From Sphingomonas sp. J315 (lineage in GTDB: Bacteria; Pseudomonadota; Alphaproteobacteria; Sphingomonadales; Sphingomonadaceae): a stretch of 64,000 nucleotides of DNA. The notes beneath the pieces were generated by a model, which saw only the letters and a program-made list of their open reading frames with translations, was not told the DNA's origin and did no database searches. Numbering within the stretch: the first letter of the stretch is position 1; each line of letters starts with the position of its first letter. The stretch is taken from NCBI RefSeq assembly GCF_024666595.1, contig NZ_CP088296.1, forward strand, positions 124,001-188,000, read 5' to 3'. Below are positions 28,077 through 39,133 of the stretch, one piece after another. A program made the position numbers and the translations under genes.

Positions 28077-29954
28077 TCATCCCAAAGTCCCTTCGATCGC
28101 CGCCTCAATCTCGTGGATCCGAAAAGGCTGCCCTGAGACCTTGTTCAAAGGTCGCGCATCCACCAGAAACTGATCGCGCAGCACCGTCTTGAGCTGCCCG
28201 GTGTTCATCTCGGGCACGAGCACCTTTTCGTAACCCTTGAGCAAATCACCCAAATTCCCCGGCATCGGCCAGATATGGCGGATATGGATGTGGCTGACGT
28301 CCAGCCCCTTGCGCCGCGCCCGCCGCACCGCCTGAGTGATCGGGCCATAGGTCGAGCCCCAGCCGACCACGACCAGCTTCCCGCCCGGCGCGCCCTGCTC
28401 GACGATCTGGTCCGGCACCGAAATCCCCGCCACCTTGTCGCGGCGGATATTGGTCATCGCCTGATGATTGTCGGCCGAATAATCGAGGTTGCCGGTGCCG
28501 ACCTGCTTCTCAATCCCGCCAATGCGGTGGAGCAGGCCCGGCGTCCCCGGCTTGACCCATGGCCGCGCCAGCTTTTCGTCGCGAGCATAGGGCATGAACT
28601 TCTCGCCCTCGCCCGGCGCATCGGTCTTGAACGTCACCGGGAACGGCGTGTAGCCGCCCATGTCCGGCACTTTCCAAGGCTCGGCGGCGTTGGCGATATA
28701 GCCGTCGGTCAGGATCATTACCGGGGTCATATATTGCGTCGCGATCCGCACCGCCTCGATCGCCACGTCGAAGCAATCGGCGGCGGAGCGCGTCGCGATC
28801 ACCGGCATCGGCGCATCGCCATTGCGGCCATAGACCGCCTGATACAGGTCCGACTGCTCGGTCTTGGTCGGCAAGCCCGTCGAAGGCCCACCGCGTTGCG
28901 AATTGACGATGATCAGCGGCAGCTCGGTCATGATCGCGAGGCCCATCGCCTCGCCCTTCAGCGCGATGCCCGGCCCCGACGATGACGTGACCCCAAGCTG
29001 CCCGGCATAGGACGCGCCCAGCGCCGATGCGATCGCCGCAATCTCGTCCTCCGCCTGGAAGGTGGTGACCCCGAACTCCTTCAATCGGCTGAGATAGTGC
29101 AGGATCGCCGACGCCGGCGTGATCGGATAGCCGCCGAAAAACATCGGCAGCCCAGCGAGCTGCGCGCCCGCGACCAGCCCCATCGAAATCGCCTCGGCCC
29201 CCGTCACCGTGCGGTACAGCCCCGGCTCGACCGGCGCTGCGGGAACATGGACCTGCGCAATGCCCAGCGCACCCAGCTCCGCCGTCTCGCCATAGGCATG
29301 CCCAGCATTGAGCGCGGCGATATTCGCCTCGGCCAGCTCCGGCGCCTTGGCGAATTTGGTCTTCAGCCAGTCGATCAGCGGCCCGCGCTCACGGTCGAAC
29401 ATCCACAGCGCCAGGCCGAGCGTCCACATATTCTTGCAGCGCAGCGCTTCCTTGTTGCCGAGGCCAAACGGCTTCACGGCATCCAGCGTCAGCTGCGAGA
29501 TATTGAGCTTGAGCAGCTGCCATTTGGCGAGGGTGTCGTCCTCCAGCGGGTTCGCTGTGTATTTCGCCTTGTCCAGGTTGCGCTTGTTGAACTCGCCCTC
29601 GTCCGCGATGATCAGCCCGCCGGGCTTCAAATCGCCGACATTGGTCTTGAGCGCCGCCGGGTTCATCGCGACCAGCACATCGGGCGCATCGCCCGCCGTC
29701 TCGATCGCCGCCGACCCGAAATTGATCTGGAAGGCGGAGACCCCGAACAACGTCCCCTGCGGCGCGCGGATTTCGGCGGGGAAGTCGGGGAAGGTGGCGA
29801 GATCATTACCCGCCAGCGCGGTCGACAGGGTGAATTGCCCCCCGGTCAGCTGCATCCCGTCGCCGGAGTCCCCGGCAAATCGGACGACGACCGCTTCGGG
29901 CGGCGGATTGGCGGAAGCCTCTTCGGGCGTGACCTGATGGGCGGCAGTGGCCAT
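28077..29954 (-). CDS. korA: 2-oxoacid:ferredoxin oxidoreductase, fused gamma-alpha subunit
   Basis: A 625-residue protein. The N-terminal gamma domain carries VRFAGDSGDGMQLTGGQF; the alpha domain (from about residue 220) has GLVAGAQLAGLPMFFGGYPITPASAILHYL, TSSSGPGIALKGEAMGLA and NSQRGGPSTGLPTKTEQSDL; the C-terminal part has VVGWGSTYGPI and VPEMNTGQL. This gamma-alpha fusion is usual in aerobic KorAB enzymes. It probably starts the operon, 92 bases from the next upstream gene. Confidence 0.93.
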   Translation of the reverse strand: MATAAHQVTPEEASANPPPEAVVVRFAGDSGDGMQLTGGQFTLSTALAGNDLATFPDFPAEIRAPQGTLFGVSAFQINFGSAAIETAGDAPDVLVAMNPAALKTNVGDLKPGGLIIADEGEFNKRNLDKAKYTANPLEDDTLAKWQLLKLNISQLTLDAVKPFGLGNKEALRCKNMWTLGLALWMFDRERGPLIDWLKTKFAKAPELAEANIAALNAGHAYGETAELGALGIAQVHVPAAPVEPGLYRTVTGAEAISMGLVAGAQLAGLPMFFGGYPITPASAILHYLSRLKEFGVTTFQAEDEIAAIASALGASYAGQLGVTSSSGPGIALKGEAMGLAIMTELPLIIVNSQRGGPSTGLPTKTEQSDLYQAVYGRNGDAPMPVIATRSAADCFDVAIEAVRIATQYMTPVMILTDGYIANAAEPWKVPDMGGYTPFPVTFKTDAPGEGEKFMPYARDEKLARPWVKPGTPGLLHRIGGIEKQVGTGNLDYSADNHQAMTNIRRDKVAGISVPDQIVEQGAPGGKLVVVGWGSTYGPITQAVRRARRKGLDVSHIHIRHIWPMPGNLGDLLKGYEKVLVPEMNTGQLKTVLRDQFLVDARPLNKVSGQPFRIHEIEAAIEGTLG

Positions 29955-30046
29955 TCAGTCTCTTCCTGCAATGTCGTTCCACCCTCTACAGCGCGGGGTG
30001 GTTGGACAGAAGGTAGAACGATGCCGGGCGGTTGCAACCGGTTCTT

Positions 30047-30964
30047 TCATGCGCCGTGGCGTTGGTACGTCCCGCCGAGCGTCAGGATCGACGCGACATG
30101 CCGCGCCGATACCTCCATCGCGTCCAATCCATAGCCACCGCCTAATGCACTCGCGAGCGGGAGACCGTGCCGCGCGGCCAGGGTCGCAATCCACGCGTCG
30201 CGCTGGGCCAACCCGTCATGGCTGAGCTTTAACCGACCCAACCGGTCGCCCTCCCACGGATCGACCCCGGCCTGATAGAGCAGGATCGTCGGATCAAATG
30301 CGTCGACCATCCCCGGCAGGCTTGCGGTCAGCGCTTCCATATAGCCCGCATCGTCCACCCCATCGGGCAGGCCGACATCCAGCGTAGATCGCGCCTTGCG
30401 CACCGGGAAATTCTTTTCGGCATGGATCGAATAGGTCGCGATATCGGTTCGCCCCACCGTCAGCGCCGCGGTGCCGTCGCCCTGGTGCACGTCGCAATCG
30501 ACGATCAGCACCCGCTCCCCCTCCTCCGCCAGCCGGTGCGCGGCTATGGCGAGGTCATTGAACACGCAGAACCCCGCCCCCGTCGCGTGCAGCGCATGGT
30601 GGCTGCCCCCGGCGGTATTCGCGGCAAAGCCCCGCTCCTGCGCGATCTTCGCCGCCGTATAGGTGCCGCCCGGCACCGCGAACGCCCGCGCCGCGACCTC
30701 CGGCGTCACCGGAAAGCCGATCCGCCGCTCCTTTTCGCGCGGCACGCGGCTCTCAATCACCTCGGCGACATAGTCGGGATCATGCACCGCCTCGATCCAG
30801 CCGCGCGGCATCGGCTCGGGCTCATGCCAATCCAGCGCATCCCCCAGATCGCGCAACAGATCGCGGACGAGGCCGTTCTTGTTCCACTGATACTGGCTGC
30901 GCGCCGGGGCTGGCGCGACGTAAAGCGGATGGTGGACGACGGGGATGGTCGCCCGGCCACTCAC
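30047..30964 (-). CDS. Histone deacetylase-fold deacetylase (acetoin utilisation-like)
   Basis: A 305-residue zinc deacetylase. Motifs: HDPDYV near the N-terminus, TAGGSHHALHATGAGFCVFNDLAIAA (active-site His pair and metal region), VLIVDCDVHQGDGTA (Asp/His zinc ligands) and LYQAGVDPWEGDRLG (Asp ligand). Bacterial members deacetylate proteins, acetylpolyamines or acetoin; the polyamine genes at 33-35 kb make acetylpolyamines one possible substrate. GTG 30964 is chosen because it overlaps the ABC-F stop (GTGA). Confidence 0.87.
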   Translation of the reverse strand: MSGRATIPVVHHPLYVAPAPARSQYQWNKNGLVRDLLRDLGDALDWHEPEPMPRGWIEAVHDPDYVAEVIESRVPREKERRIGFPVTPEVAARAFAVPGGTYTAAKIAQERGFAANTAGGSHHALHATGAGFCVFNDLAIAAHRLAEEGERVLIVDCDVHQGDGTAALTVGRTDIATYSIHAEKNFPVRKARSTLDVGLPDGVDDAGYMEALTASLPGMVDAFDPTILLYQAGVDPWEGDRLGRLKLSHDGLAQRDAWIATLAARHGLPLASALGGGYGLDAMEVSARHVASILTLGGTYQRHGA

Positions 30965-32830
30965 GCCGCCAGCGTCTCCAGCGCCTCCTGCGCCTCTATC
31001 CACGTCACTTCCGCCGCCTCGATCGACTTCACCACCGCGCCGCGCTGCTTCATCAGCTCGGTCATCGTCAGCTTGGTGAACTCGGGCGCAGCGCTCGACG
31101 GATCGAACATCGCGCGGTCGATCGCGCTCAGCTTTTCCTGAAGCTTCGCCAGCTCCGCCTCCGCCGCCTTGGCGGCCTTGCGCATCGCATTGCCCCTTTC
31201 GCGCGCCTCGGCCGCCTCGCGCCGCGCATCCTTGCGGTTGACGCCGCCCTTCGCGCCCTCCGCCTTGGGCTCCTTGGCGAGGACGAAGGCGATGTAATCC
31301 TCGATGCTCCCGTCGAACGGCTTCGCAGTGCCGCCATCGACCAGCACCAGCCGGTCGGCGGTCATCTCGATCATGTGCCGGTCATGGCTGACGATCACGA
31401 CGCAGCCCTGATAGGCGGTCAGCGCCTGGATCAGCGCCTCACGCAGAATCGACGTCGAGGTGGTTGGTCGGTTCGTCGAGGATCAGCATGTGCGGCGCGT
31501 CGCGGGTGATCAGCGCCAGCGCCAGCCGCGCGCGCTCGCCGCCCGACAGCTTGCCGACCTTGGTCATCGCCTTTTCGCCGGCAAAGCCGAACCGCCCGAG
31601 CTGCGCGCGAACGAAGCTCGGCTTCTCGCCATCCATCAACCGCTGCATATGGTCGAACGGCGTCTCGTCGCTGTGCAGTTCCTCGACCTGATACTGGGTG
31701 AAATATCCCACCCGCATCTTCGCCGACGCGGCCTTTTCGCCGTCGATCGGGGTCAGCTGCGCCGCCAGCAGCCGCGCCAGCGTCGTCTTGCCATTGCCGT
31801 TGCGACCCAGCAGCGCGATGCGGTCGTCCGGGTCGATCCGCAGGTTGAGCCGCGATAGGATCGGCGTCCCGTCATAGCCGACACTGGCATGGTCGAGCGT
31901 GATCAGCGGCGGGCGCAGCTGCTCGGGATCGGGAAAGCCGAACGCCAAAGTCGGATCGTCTACTACCGCCGCGATCGGCTGCATCCGCGCCAGCGCCTTC
32001 GCGCGCGACTGGGCCTGCTTCGCGGTCGATGCACGCGCCGAGTTGCGCGCGACATAGTCCTGCAGCTTCTCGCGCTCGGCCAGCTGCTTCTCGCGCGCCG
32101 CCGCCTGCTGCGCCTGCCGCTCGGCCTTTTGCCGCTCGAACTGGTCGTACCCGCCCGGATAGAGCGTCAGCTTGCCCTTATCGAGGTGCAGGATGTGGTC
32201 GACGACATTGTTGAGGAAATCGCGCTCGTGACTGACGATCACGATCGTCGCCGGGTAGGAGATCAGGAAATCCTCCAGCCACAGCACCGCTTCCAGATCG
32301 AGGTGGTTCGACGGCTCGTCGAGCAGCAGCAGGTCCGGCTGGCTGAACAGCAACGCCGCGAGCGCAACGCGCATCCGCCATCCGCCGGAAAAACTGTCGA
32401 GCGGGCGGTGCTGCGCCTCCTCGTCGAACCCCAGCCCCACCAGAATCCGCGCCGCCCGCGACGGCGCCGAATAGGCGTCGATCGCCCCCAGCCGCTCGTG
32501 AATCTCGCCCAGCCGGTGCGGATCCTCCAGCCCCTCGGCCTCGGCCATGAGCGCCGCGCGCTCGGTATCGGCGGCCAGCACCGTCTCGAACGGGGTGGTC
32601 TTCCCGGCGGGAGCCTCCTGCGCGACATAGCCGATCCGCGCGCCGCGCGGCATGTCGGCGCTGCCCTCATCGGGGTCGATCTGCCCCGCGATCACCTTGA
32701 CCAGCGTGGACTTGCCCGCGCCGTTGCGCCCGACCAGCCCGATCCGTCCACGCGGCGGCAATGCGGCACTGGCGCGGTCGATGATCGTGCGCCCGCCAAG
32801 GCGGACGGTGATGGCGGAAATGTTCAGCAT
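30961..32830 (-). CDS. ABC-F family ATPase (YheS/Uup-like), frameshifted
   Basis: A two-domain ribosome-associated ATPase of about 622 residues. Domain 1: GRNGAGKSTL, FSGGWRMRV, LLDEPSNHLD. Linker with LQDYVARNSARASTAKQAQSRAKAL. Domain 2: LLGRNGNGKTTL, LSGGERARLAL, LILDEPTNHLD. The C-terminus is a charged coiled coil. The frame breaks at about 31445, where one extra base in the minus-strand GATTCTGCGTGA changes DVDSREALIQAL into a stop. Unlike the other breaks this is not in a long homopolymer. Confidence 0.88.
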
Positions 32831-32858
32831 GGCGGCGCGCCTAGCACCCCCGCCCGGT

Positions 32859-34055
32859 TCAGGAAAGCCGCCCCTCGAAATCCGAATAGCCGAACGACTT
32901 CACGATCCGCAGATCGTCGGTCCGGCTGTCCCACAGCGCGATGCTGGGCAGCGGGACGCCGTTGAACGTCGTCGTCTTGACCATCGAATAATGCGCCTGA
33001 TCAAGGAACGCGAAGCGCTGCCCCGGCACCGGCCATTCCGGAAAACGGAAATCGCCGAGGATATCGCCTGCCAGACATGAAGGCCCGCCCAGCCGCACCA
33101 GCACATCCCCCTCCTCGCCCAGCATCGCGGGCCGGTAGGGCGCCTCGATCACATCGGGCATGTGGCAGGTGGCGGAGATGTCGACCACGCCGATCGGCAT
33201 GCCGTTGGTGAACACATCGACGAACTCGCCGACTAGGATACCGGTATCGAGCGCGATCGCCTCGCCCGGCTCAAGGATCACCTCGAGTCCCGCCTCCTCG
33301 CGCACCTGACGCAGAAACTCGACCAGATCGTCGCGCTGATAATCGGCGCGCGTGATGTGATGCCCACCGCCGAAATTGAGCCATTTCAGCTGCCCGAAAT
33401 AGGGCGCGAGGCGCGGTTTCAATGCTTCCCAGGTCCGGCGCAGCGGCGGGAAGTCCTGCTCGCACAGCGAATGGACATGGATGCCGTCGACGCCGTCGAG
33501 ATGCTCGGCATGGAGCTGGTCGGCGGGGAAGCCCAGGCGCGAGTGCGGTTGCGCGGGGTCGTATTTCTGGACCTCGCCCTCGCTGTGCATCGGGTTCAGG
33601 CGCAGCCCGACCTCGAAATGCTCGCCGCGCGCCCGCGCCGCCGCCAGCTCGCTCTTCATCGCGGCATGCTGGAACGGCGTGTTGAAGATCACATGATCGG
33701 AAATCGCGCAGATCTCGGCCATGTCGGACTGCTTGTAGCCCGAGCAATAGGTCGCGATCTCGCCGTGATAATGGTCCTTGGCGAGCTTCGCCTCCCACAG
33801 GCCCGACGTCGCGACGCCGTCGAGATATTTCCCGACCAGATCGCCCAGCGACCACATCGAAAACGCCTTGAGCGCCAGCAGGATCTTCACCCCTGCGCGA
33901 TCCCGCACATCGGCGATGGTCTGGAGGTTGCGCTCCACCGCCGCCGCATCGACGACGAAGCAGGGCGACGGCACGCGCGACAGGTCGAATCCGGCAAATG
34001 CGCCCGGATCACCGGCCTTGGTGGACATCACGGGCGACGCGGCGCGGGTTTCCAT
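32859..34055 (-). CDS. nspC: Carboxynorspermidine decarboxylase
   Basis: A 398-residue alanine-racemase-fold PLP decarboxylase that removes CO2 from carboxynorspermidine or carboxyspermidine. Seen: SRVPSPCFVVDAAAVERN, ILLALKAFSMW (the PLP Lys), TYCSGYKQSDM, HVHSLCEQ, NFGGGHHITRADY and VEILEPGEAIA-like and ISATCHMPDVIE segments. ATG 34055 is chosen; the reading frame upstream runs into a palindromic repeat. Its partner dehydrogenase is the next gene upstream. Confidence 0.92.
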   Translation of the reverse strand: METRAASPVMSTKAGDPGAFAGFDLSRVPSPCFVVDAAAVERNLQTIADVRDRAGVKILLALKAFSMWSLGDLVGKYLDGVATSGLWEAKLAKDHYHGEIATYCSGYKQSDMAEICAISDHVIFNTPFQHAAMKSELAAARARGEHFEVGLRLNPMHSEGEVQKYDPAQPHSRLGFPADQLHAEHLDGVDGIHVHSLCEQDFPPLRRTWEALKPRLAPYFGQLKWLNFGGGHHITRADYQRDDLVEFLRQVREEAGLEVILEPGEAIALDTGILVGEFVDVFTNGMPIGVVDISATCHMPDVIEAPYRPAMLGEEGDVLVRLGGPSCLAGDILGDFRFPEWPVPGQRFAFLDQAHYSMVKTTTFNGVPLPSIALWDSRTDDLRIVKSFGYSDFEGRLS

Positions 34056-34070
34056 AAACGACTCCAAAAT

Positions 34071-34196
34071 TCCTCCCCGGCACGGGGAGGGGACCAGCGA
34101 AGCTGGTGGAGGGGGCCCGAGGCAAGCGGATCGGGTGCCTCGGGCCCCCTCCACCCCCGCCTTCGGCGGCGGTCCCCCTCCCCGTTCCGGGGAGGA
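34071..34196. repeat. Large REP-like palindromic repeat between polyamine genes
   Basis: A 126-base element with TCCTCCCCGGCACGGGGAGG at the left and CCTCCCCGTTCCGGGGAGGA at the right, and internal arms GGGGGCCCGAGGC / GCCTCGGGCCCCC. It folds into a long branched hairpin. A half-element of the same type is at 36542-36565. Confidence 0.75.
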
Positions 34197-34221
34197 TTTG
34201 GGACGCGCCGCGCGCGTTACG

Positions 34222-35445
<1,224 letters not shown>

Positions 35446-35547
35446 ATGTCCCGGGGGAATGCGGCCCCCATATGGGACCAACGCCCCGGATGCAAAGGGC
35501 GAAGCGCGGGCTGGCCCCAAGCCTCTGAATTCCCCTATGACTGCGAC

Positions 35548-36541
35548 ATGAGCATGACGATCGGACGCAGGACATTCATCGGCGGCGCGGCGGCGCTGGG
35601 GTTCGCGGGACAGGCCGCCGCGCAATCGACGCAGAAGGTCTTCACCCCCGCCCCGCCCTGGCCCCCGCGCGAGACGATGATGCTGTGGCCCAGCCTGCCC
35701 CCCGGAACGCCCCCCGGCATCGCGCCGTCGAAGGAGCCGGTCCCCCCTGCCGCTCGGCACGCCACAACGCTGGGAAAAGGGCATTCGCCACCCCTATCTC
35801 GGCGTGTTCCGCCCGCAGCGGCCTGACGGGCGCGCGGTGCTGGTGATGCCTGGAGGTGGGTATGTATTCGTCAGCCTGATCAACGAAGGCGTGAACGTCG
35901 CGCGCGTGCTGAATCCGCTCGGCATCACCGTCTTCGTGCTGGCCTATCGCCTGCCTGGAGAAGGCTGGTTCAACCGTACCGACGTACCGCTGCAGGATGC
36001 TCAGCGCGCGATGCGCCTGATCCGCGCCAATGCCGCCCATTACCGCATCGATCCGGCAAAGCTCGGAATTCTCGGCTTTTCCGCGGGCGGTCATCTCGGC
36101 GGCACGGTGACCGTCGGCCATGCCGACCCGGTGTACAAGCCGCGCGACACCGCCGACAGCCTGTCCGCGCGCCCGGCCTTTTCCGGCCTGATCTACCCCG
36201 TCACCCAGTTTGCCAGCGCCGGCCCCAACAGCCGCTCCGGCCCGAACCTGTTCGGCGGCCCGCCGCCCGCCGGTGCCGCCTCCGCCCGCTTCGACGTCCT
36301 CACCCGCGCCAGTCCCGCGATGCCGCCACTGTTCCTGTGCCACGCGGTCGACGACGGCACCGTCGCGGTCGGCCAGAGCATCGCGCTGCTCGAAGCCGCC
36401 CGCCGCCACAAGGTGCCGGTCGAGGCGCATCTGCTGGAACGCGGTGGCCACGGCTTCGGCGCGTTGTCGCTGCCGCCGACCAACCCCGGCCACAAATGGC
36501 TCGACTGGTTCGCGGTGTGGACGGCAATGCACACCAAGTAA
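35548..36541 (+). CDS. Alpha/beta hydrolase with Tat signal, frameshifted
   Basis: An esterase/lipase-like protein of about 330 residues (BD-FAE/acetylxylan-esterase type). The N-terminus TIGRRTFIGGAAALGFAG is a twin-arginine signal. The catalytic part has VLVMPGGGYVFVS (oxyanion loop), LGILGFSAGGHLGG (nucleophile Ser), CHAVDDGTVAV (Asp) and GGHGFG (His). The frame breaks at a run of six C (35741-35746); removing one base gives PVPLPLGTPQRWEKGIRHPYLG. It lies divergently from the dehydrogenase gene. Confidence 0.87.
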
Positions 36542-36565
36542 ATCCTCCCCGGCACGGGGGAGGAT
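36542..36565. repeat. Half REP-like hairpin
   Basis: ATCCTCCCC (36542-36550) pairs with GGGGGAGGAT around a GGCAC loop, immediately after the hydrolase stop. It matches one arm of the 34071-34196 element and may serve as a terminator. Confidence 0.6.
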
Positions 36566-36624
36566 CGGTTGCACCCCCGCAACAAATCCGCCACCCTCCC
36601 ACCCAACCAGGGGGAGGACACACC

Positions 36625-37065
36625 ATGCACAGCGCCATTTTCGGCCCGGTCATCGCACTGATCGGCTGGACCCTCATCATGTGGCTCTGGATGTACGCGA
36701 CCCGCATCCCGGCGATGAAGCGTGCCAGGATCGACGTCGCGAACCTCACCGGCGGCACCGGCGCGGACCTGCGCGCAAAGATCGAAACCAAGGCGCAATG
36801 GCCCGCCGACAATTACAACCATCTGCTCGAACAGCCGGTGCTGTTCTACGCGGTCGCGATCGTCCTCGCGTTGATGGATCAGGGCGACAACCTCAACGCG
36901 ACGATCGCCTGGGCCTATGTCGCCCTGCGCATCGCCCATAGTCTCGTTCAGGTGACGACGAACCGCGTCATTGTGCGCTTCTCGCTATTCTCGCTGGCCA
37001 CGATCGCGCTGCTGATGCTGACGGTCCACGCGGCGATGGCGTTTTGGGGCGTGAGTTTCCACTAA
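36625..37065 (+). CDS. MAPEG family membrane protein
   Basis: A 146-residue four-helix membrane protein of the MAPEG (eicosanoid/glutathione metabolism) type. Helix 1 is IFGPVIALIGWTLIMWLWMY; the conserved NYNHLLEQPVLFYAVAIVLAL and AYVALRIAHSLVQ segments carry the family's E-x-P and R-x-x-H motifs. ATG 36625 follows GGGGAGGA. Function in bacteria is mostly unknown; some members use glutathione. Confidence 0.9.
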   Translation: MHSAIFGPVIALIGWTLIMWLWMYATRIPAMKRARIDVANLTGGTGADLRAKIETKAQWPADNYNHLLEQPVLFYAVAIVLALMDQGDNLNATIAWAYVALRIAHSLVQVTTNRVIVRFSLFSLATIALLMLTVHAAMAFWGVSFH

Positions 37066-37072
37066 CCCTATG

Positions 37073-37156
37073 GTCGTCCCGGGCTTGACCCGGGACAGGG
37101 CTTCTCTTTCATCGCGGACAATGGCAGCCCAGCCCCCGCTCAAGGCCGGGGCGACG
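37073..37156. repeat. Paired REP-like palindrome between convergent genes
   Basis: GTCGTCCCGGGCTTGACCCGGGAC at the left and a CCCCGCTCAAGGCCGGGGCGAC arm at the right form two outward-facing hairpins. It lies between the MAPEG gene and the end of the XrtA operon. The same family occurs at 55643-55725. Confidence 0.7.
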
Positions 37157-37158
37157 GG

Positions 37159-39048
37159 TTAGGGAAACAGGCGGGCGAGACTCCGCTCCAGCATCATCAG
37201 CTGCCACAAGGTCCGCCCATGCTCGGCGCGCCCTGACCGATGCTCCTCCGCCAGCCGCGCGATCGCCTTGGGCTCGAACCACCCGCTCCCGGCCAGCACC
37301 CGCGAGCGCGCCAGCCCCGCTGCATCATCCGCCAGCGCCTTGCGGAACCACGCCGACACCGGGGTCACGAACCCCATTTTCGGGCGGTACAATATGTCCT
37401 TCGGCAGATACGGCTCCAGCGCCTTCTTCATCAGCCATTTGCCCTGCCCGCCCCGGATCCGCATCGACGCCGGCAAGGTCGCGGCGAACTCGACGAAGCG
37501 ATAGTCCAGCAACGGCTCGCGCGCCTCCAGGCTCACCGCCATGCTGGTCCGGTCCATCTTGGTCAGGATGTCGCCGGGCAACCAGTGCTTGAAATCGGCA
37601 TATTGCGCGCGGTCCAGCCCGTCGCGCGCAGGGGCCGCGCGCATCGTGTCGACGTAACGCTGTTCGGCGCGATGCTCCCCCAGCGTCGCGCGCGCCGCGT
37701 CGGTATAGAGTCCGAACCGCACCCCCGGCGTCGTCACCCCCACCGCCGTGGCATAGGCCGCCCCGCCCTCGTCGGCCAACGCCAGCAGCGTCGTCTTCGC
37801 GCGCAGCGGTCGCGGGGCCCAGTCCGCCTTGGGGTAGACCCGCCCCAGCGCCCCGAACACGCCGCGCACGGAAGACGGCAGCACCGAGCGCACCCGCTCC
37901 TCCGCCGCGTGGAACTTGTACCGCCGATAGCCCGCGAGCGCCTCATCCGCCCCGTCCCCCGACAGCGCCACCGTCACGCTCTCGCGCGCCAGCTCGCACA
38001 CCCGGTACGTCGCCAGCGCTGAGGCATCCGCGAACGGCTCGTCGAAATGATGTACCAGCGTGTCGATCAGGCTGAAATCATCCGCCGCGACAGTCTTCAC
38101 CCGGTGCTGCGTCGCGAAGCGCTCGGCGATCAGCGCGGCGTGCGCTGTCTCGTCATAGCCTGCCTCGTCGAAGCCGATGGTGCAGGTCTTGACCGCCGCA
38201 CGGCTCGCCTCGGCCATCAGCGCGACCACCGCGCTCGAATCCACCCCGCCCGACAGGAACGCGCCCAGCGGCACATCGGCGATCATCCGCGACCGCACCG
38301 CGCTGCGCAGATGGTGGATCAGCTCCGCCTCCAGATCGCGCGCCGATCCCTTGGCCCGCTGCGAAAAGTCGATGTCCCACCATTTGACCGGCGCAGGCAC
38401 GGGCTTGCCGCGTTCGAGCAGCAGATAATGGCCGGCGGGCAGCTTCTTCACCCCCGCCAGCACGCTCGCATCGTCGGGGACGTAGCCCAGCCCCAGAAAA
38501 TCCTCGACCGCCGTAAAGTCGGGCGCGCGGCGGAACAGCGGATGGGCGAGCAGACCCTTGATCTCCGACGCAAACGCCACCGCCCCGTCCGACAATTCGG
38601 CATAGTGGAGCGGCTTCACCCCCATCCGATCGCGGGCGAGCAGCAGCGATTGCTTGCGCGCGTCATAGAGCGCAAAGGCGAACATGCCGTTGAGCTTGTC
38701 CAGCAGCCCCACGCCCCATGCGCGCCAGCCGTGCAGCAGCACTTCGGTATCGCTCTGGCTGACGAACGCCGCTCCCTTCGCCTCCAGATCGGCCCGGACT
38801 TCCTGAAAATTGTAGATTTCGCCGTTGAAGCTGACGATCACGTCACCCTCGGGCGTCGCCATCGGCTGTCCGCCACCCGACAGGTCGATGATCGACAGTC
38901 GCCGATGTCCCAGCCCGACGCCCGGCGCCGTCCACACCCCTGCGCCGTCCGGCCCGCGATGCACCAGCGCATCGGTCATTGCCCGCACCCGCGCGGGCTC
39001 CACCGGCTTCGGGGTTCCCGGATAATAAAGGCCAGCTATGCCGCACAT
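37159..39048 (-). CDS. XrtA system amidotransferase (asparagine synthase-like)
   Basis: A 629-residue class II glutamine amidotransferase/asparagine synthetase-like protein. Cys2 in MCGIAG is the glutaminase nucleophile; LVHRGPDGAG and SFNGEIYNF complete that domain. The synthetase domain has PLGAFLSGGVDSSAVVAL (ATP pyrophosphatase loop) and LSGDGADEALAGYRRYK. This form is a standing member of exosortase A clusters, where it is thought to amidate a sugar or peptide part of the polysaccharide. It is the last gene of the minus-strand cluster. Confidence 0.92.
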   Translation of the reverse strand: MCGIAGLYYPGTPKPVEPARVRAMTDALVHRGPDGAGVWTAPGVGLGHRRLSIIDLSGGGQPMATPEGDVIVSFNGEIYNFQEVRADLEAKGAAFVSQSDTEVLLHGWRAWGVGLLDKLNGMFAFALYDARKQSLLLARDRMGVKPLHYAELSDGAVAFASEIKGLLAHPLFRRAPDFTAVEDFLGLGYVPDDASVLAGVKKLPAGHYLLLERGKPVPAPVKWWDIDFSQRAKGSARDLEAELIHHLRSAVRSRMIADVPLGAFLSGGVDSSAVVALMAEASRAAVKTCTIGFDEAGYDETAHAALIAERFATQHRVKTVAADDFSLIDTLVHHFDEPFADASALATYRVCELARESVTVALSGDGADEALAGYRRYKFHAAEERVRSVLPSSVRGVFGALGRVYPKADWAPRPLRAKTTLLALADEGGAAYATAVGVTTPGVRFGLYTDAARATLGEHRAEQRYVDTMRAAPARDGLDRAQYADFKHWLPGDILTKMDRTSMAVSLEAREPLLDYRFVEFAATLPASMRIRGGQGKWLMKKALEPYLPKDILYRPKMGFVTPVSAWFRKALADDAAGLARSRVLAGSGWFEPKAIARLAEEHRSGRAEHGRTLWQLMMLERSLARLFP

Positions 39049-39133
39049 CAGTCAGTCGTTCCCCGCCCGATTTGTTGCACGGCTTTCGCGGGGATGACGA
39101 TGGGGCGCAAGCCTCACGCGCGCAATTCGCCGC

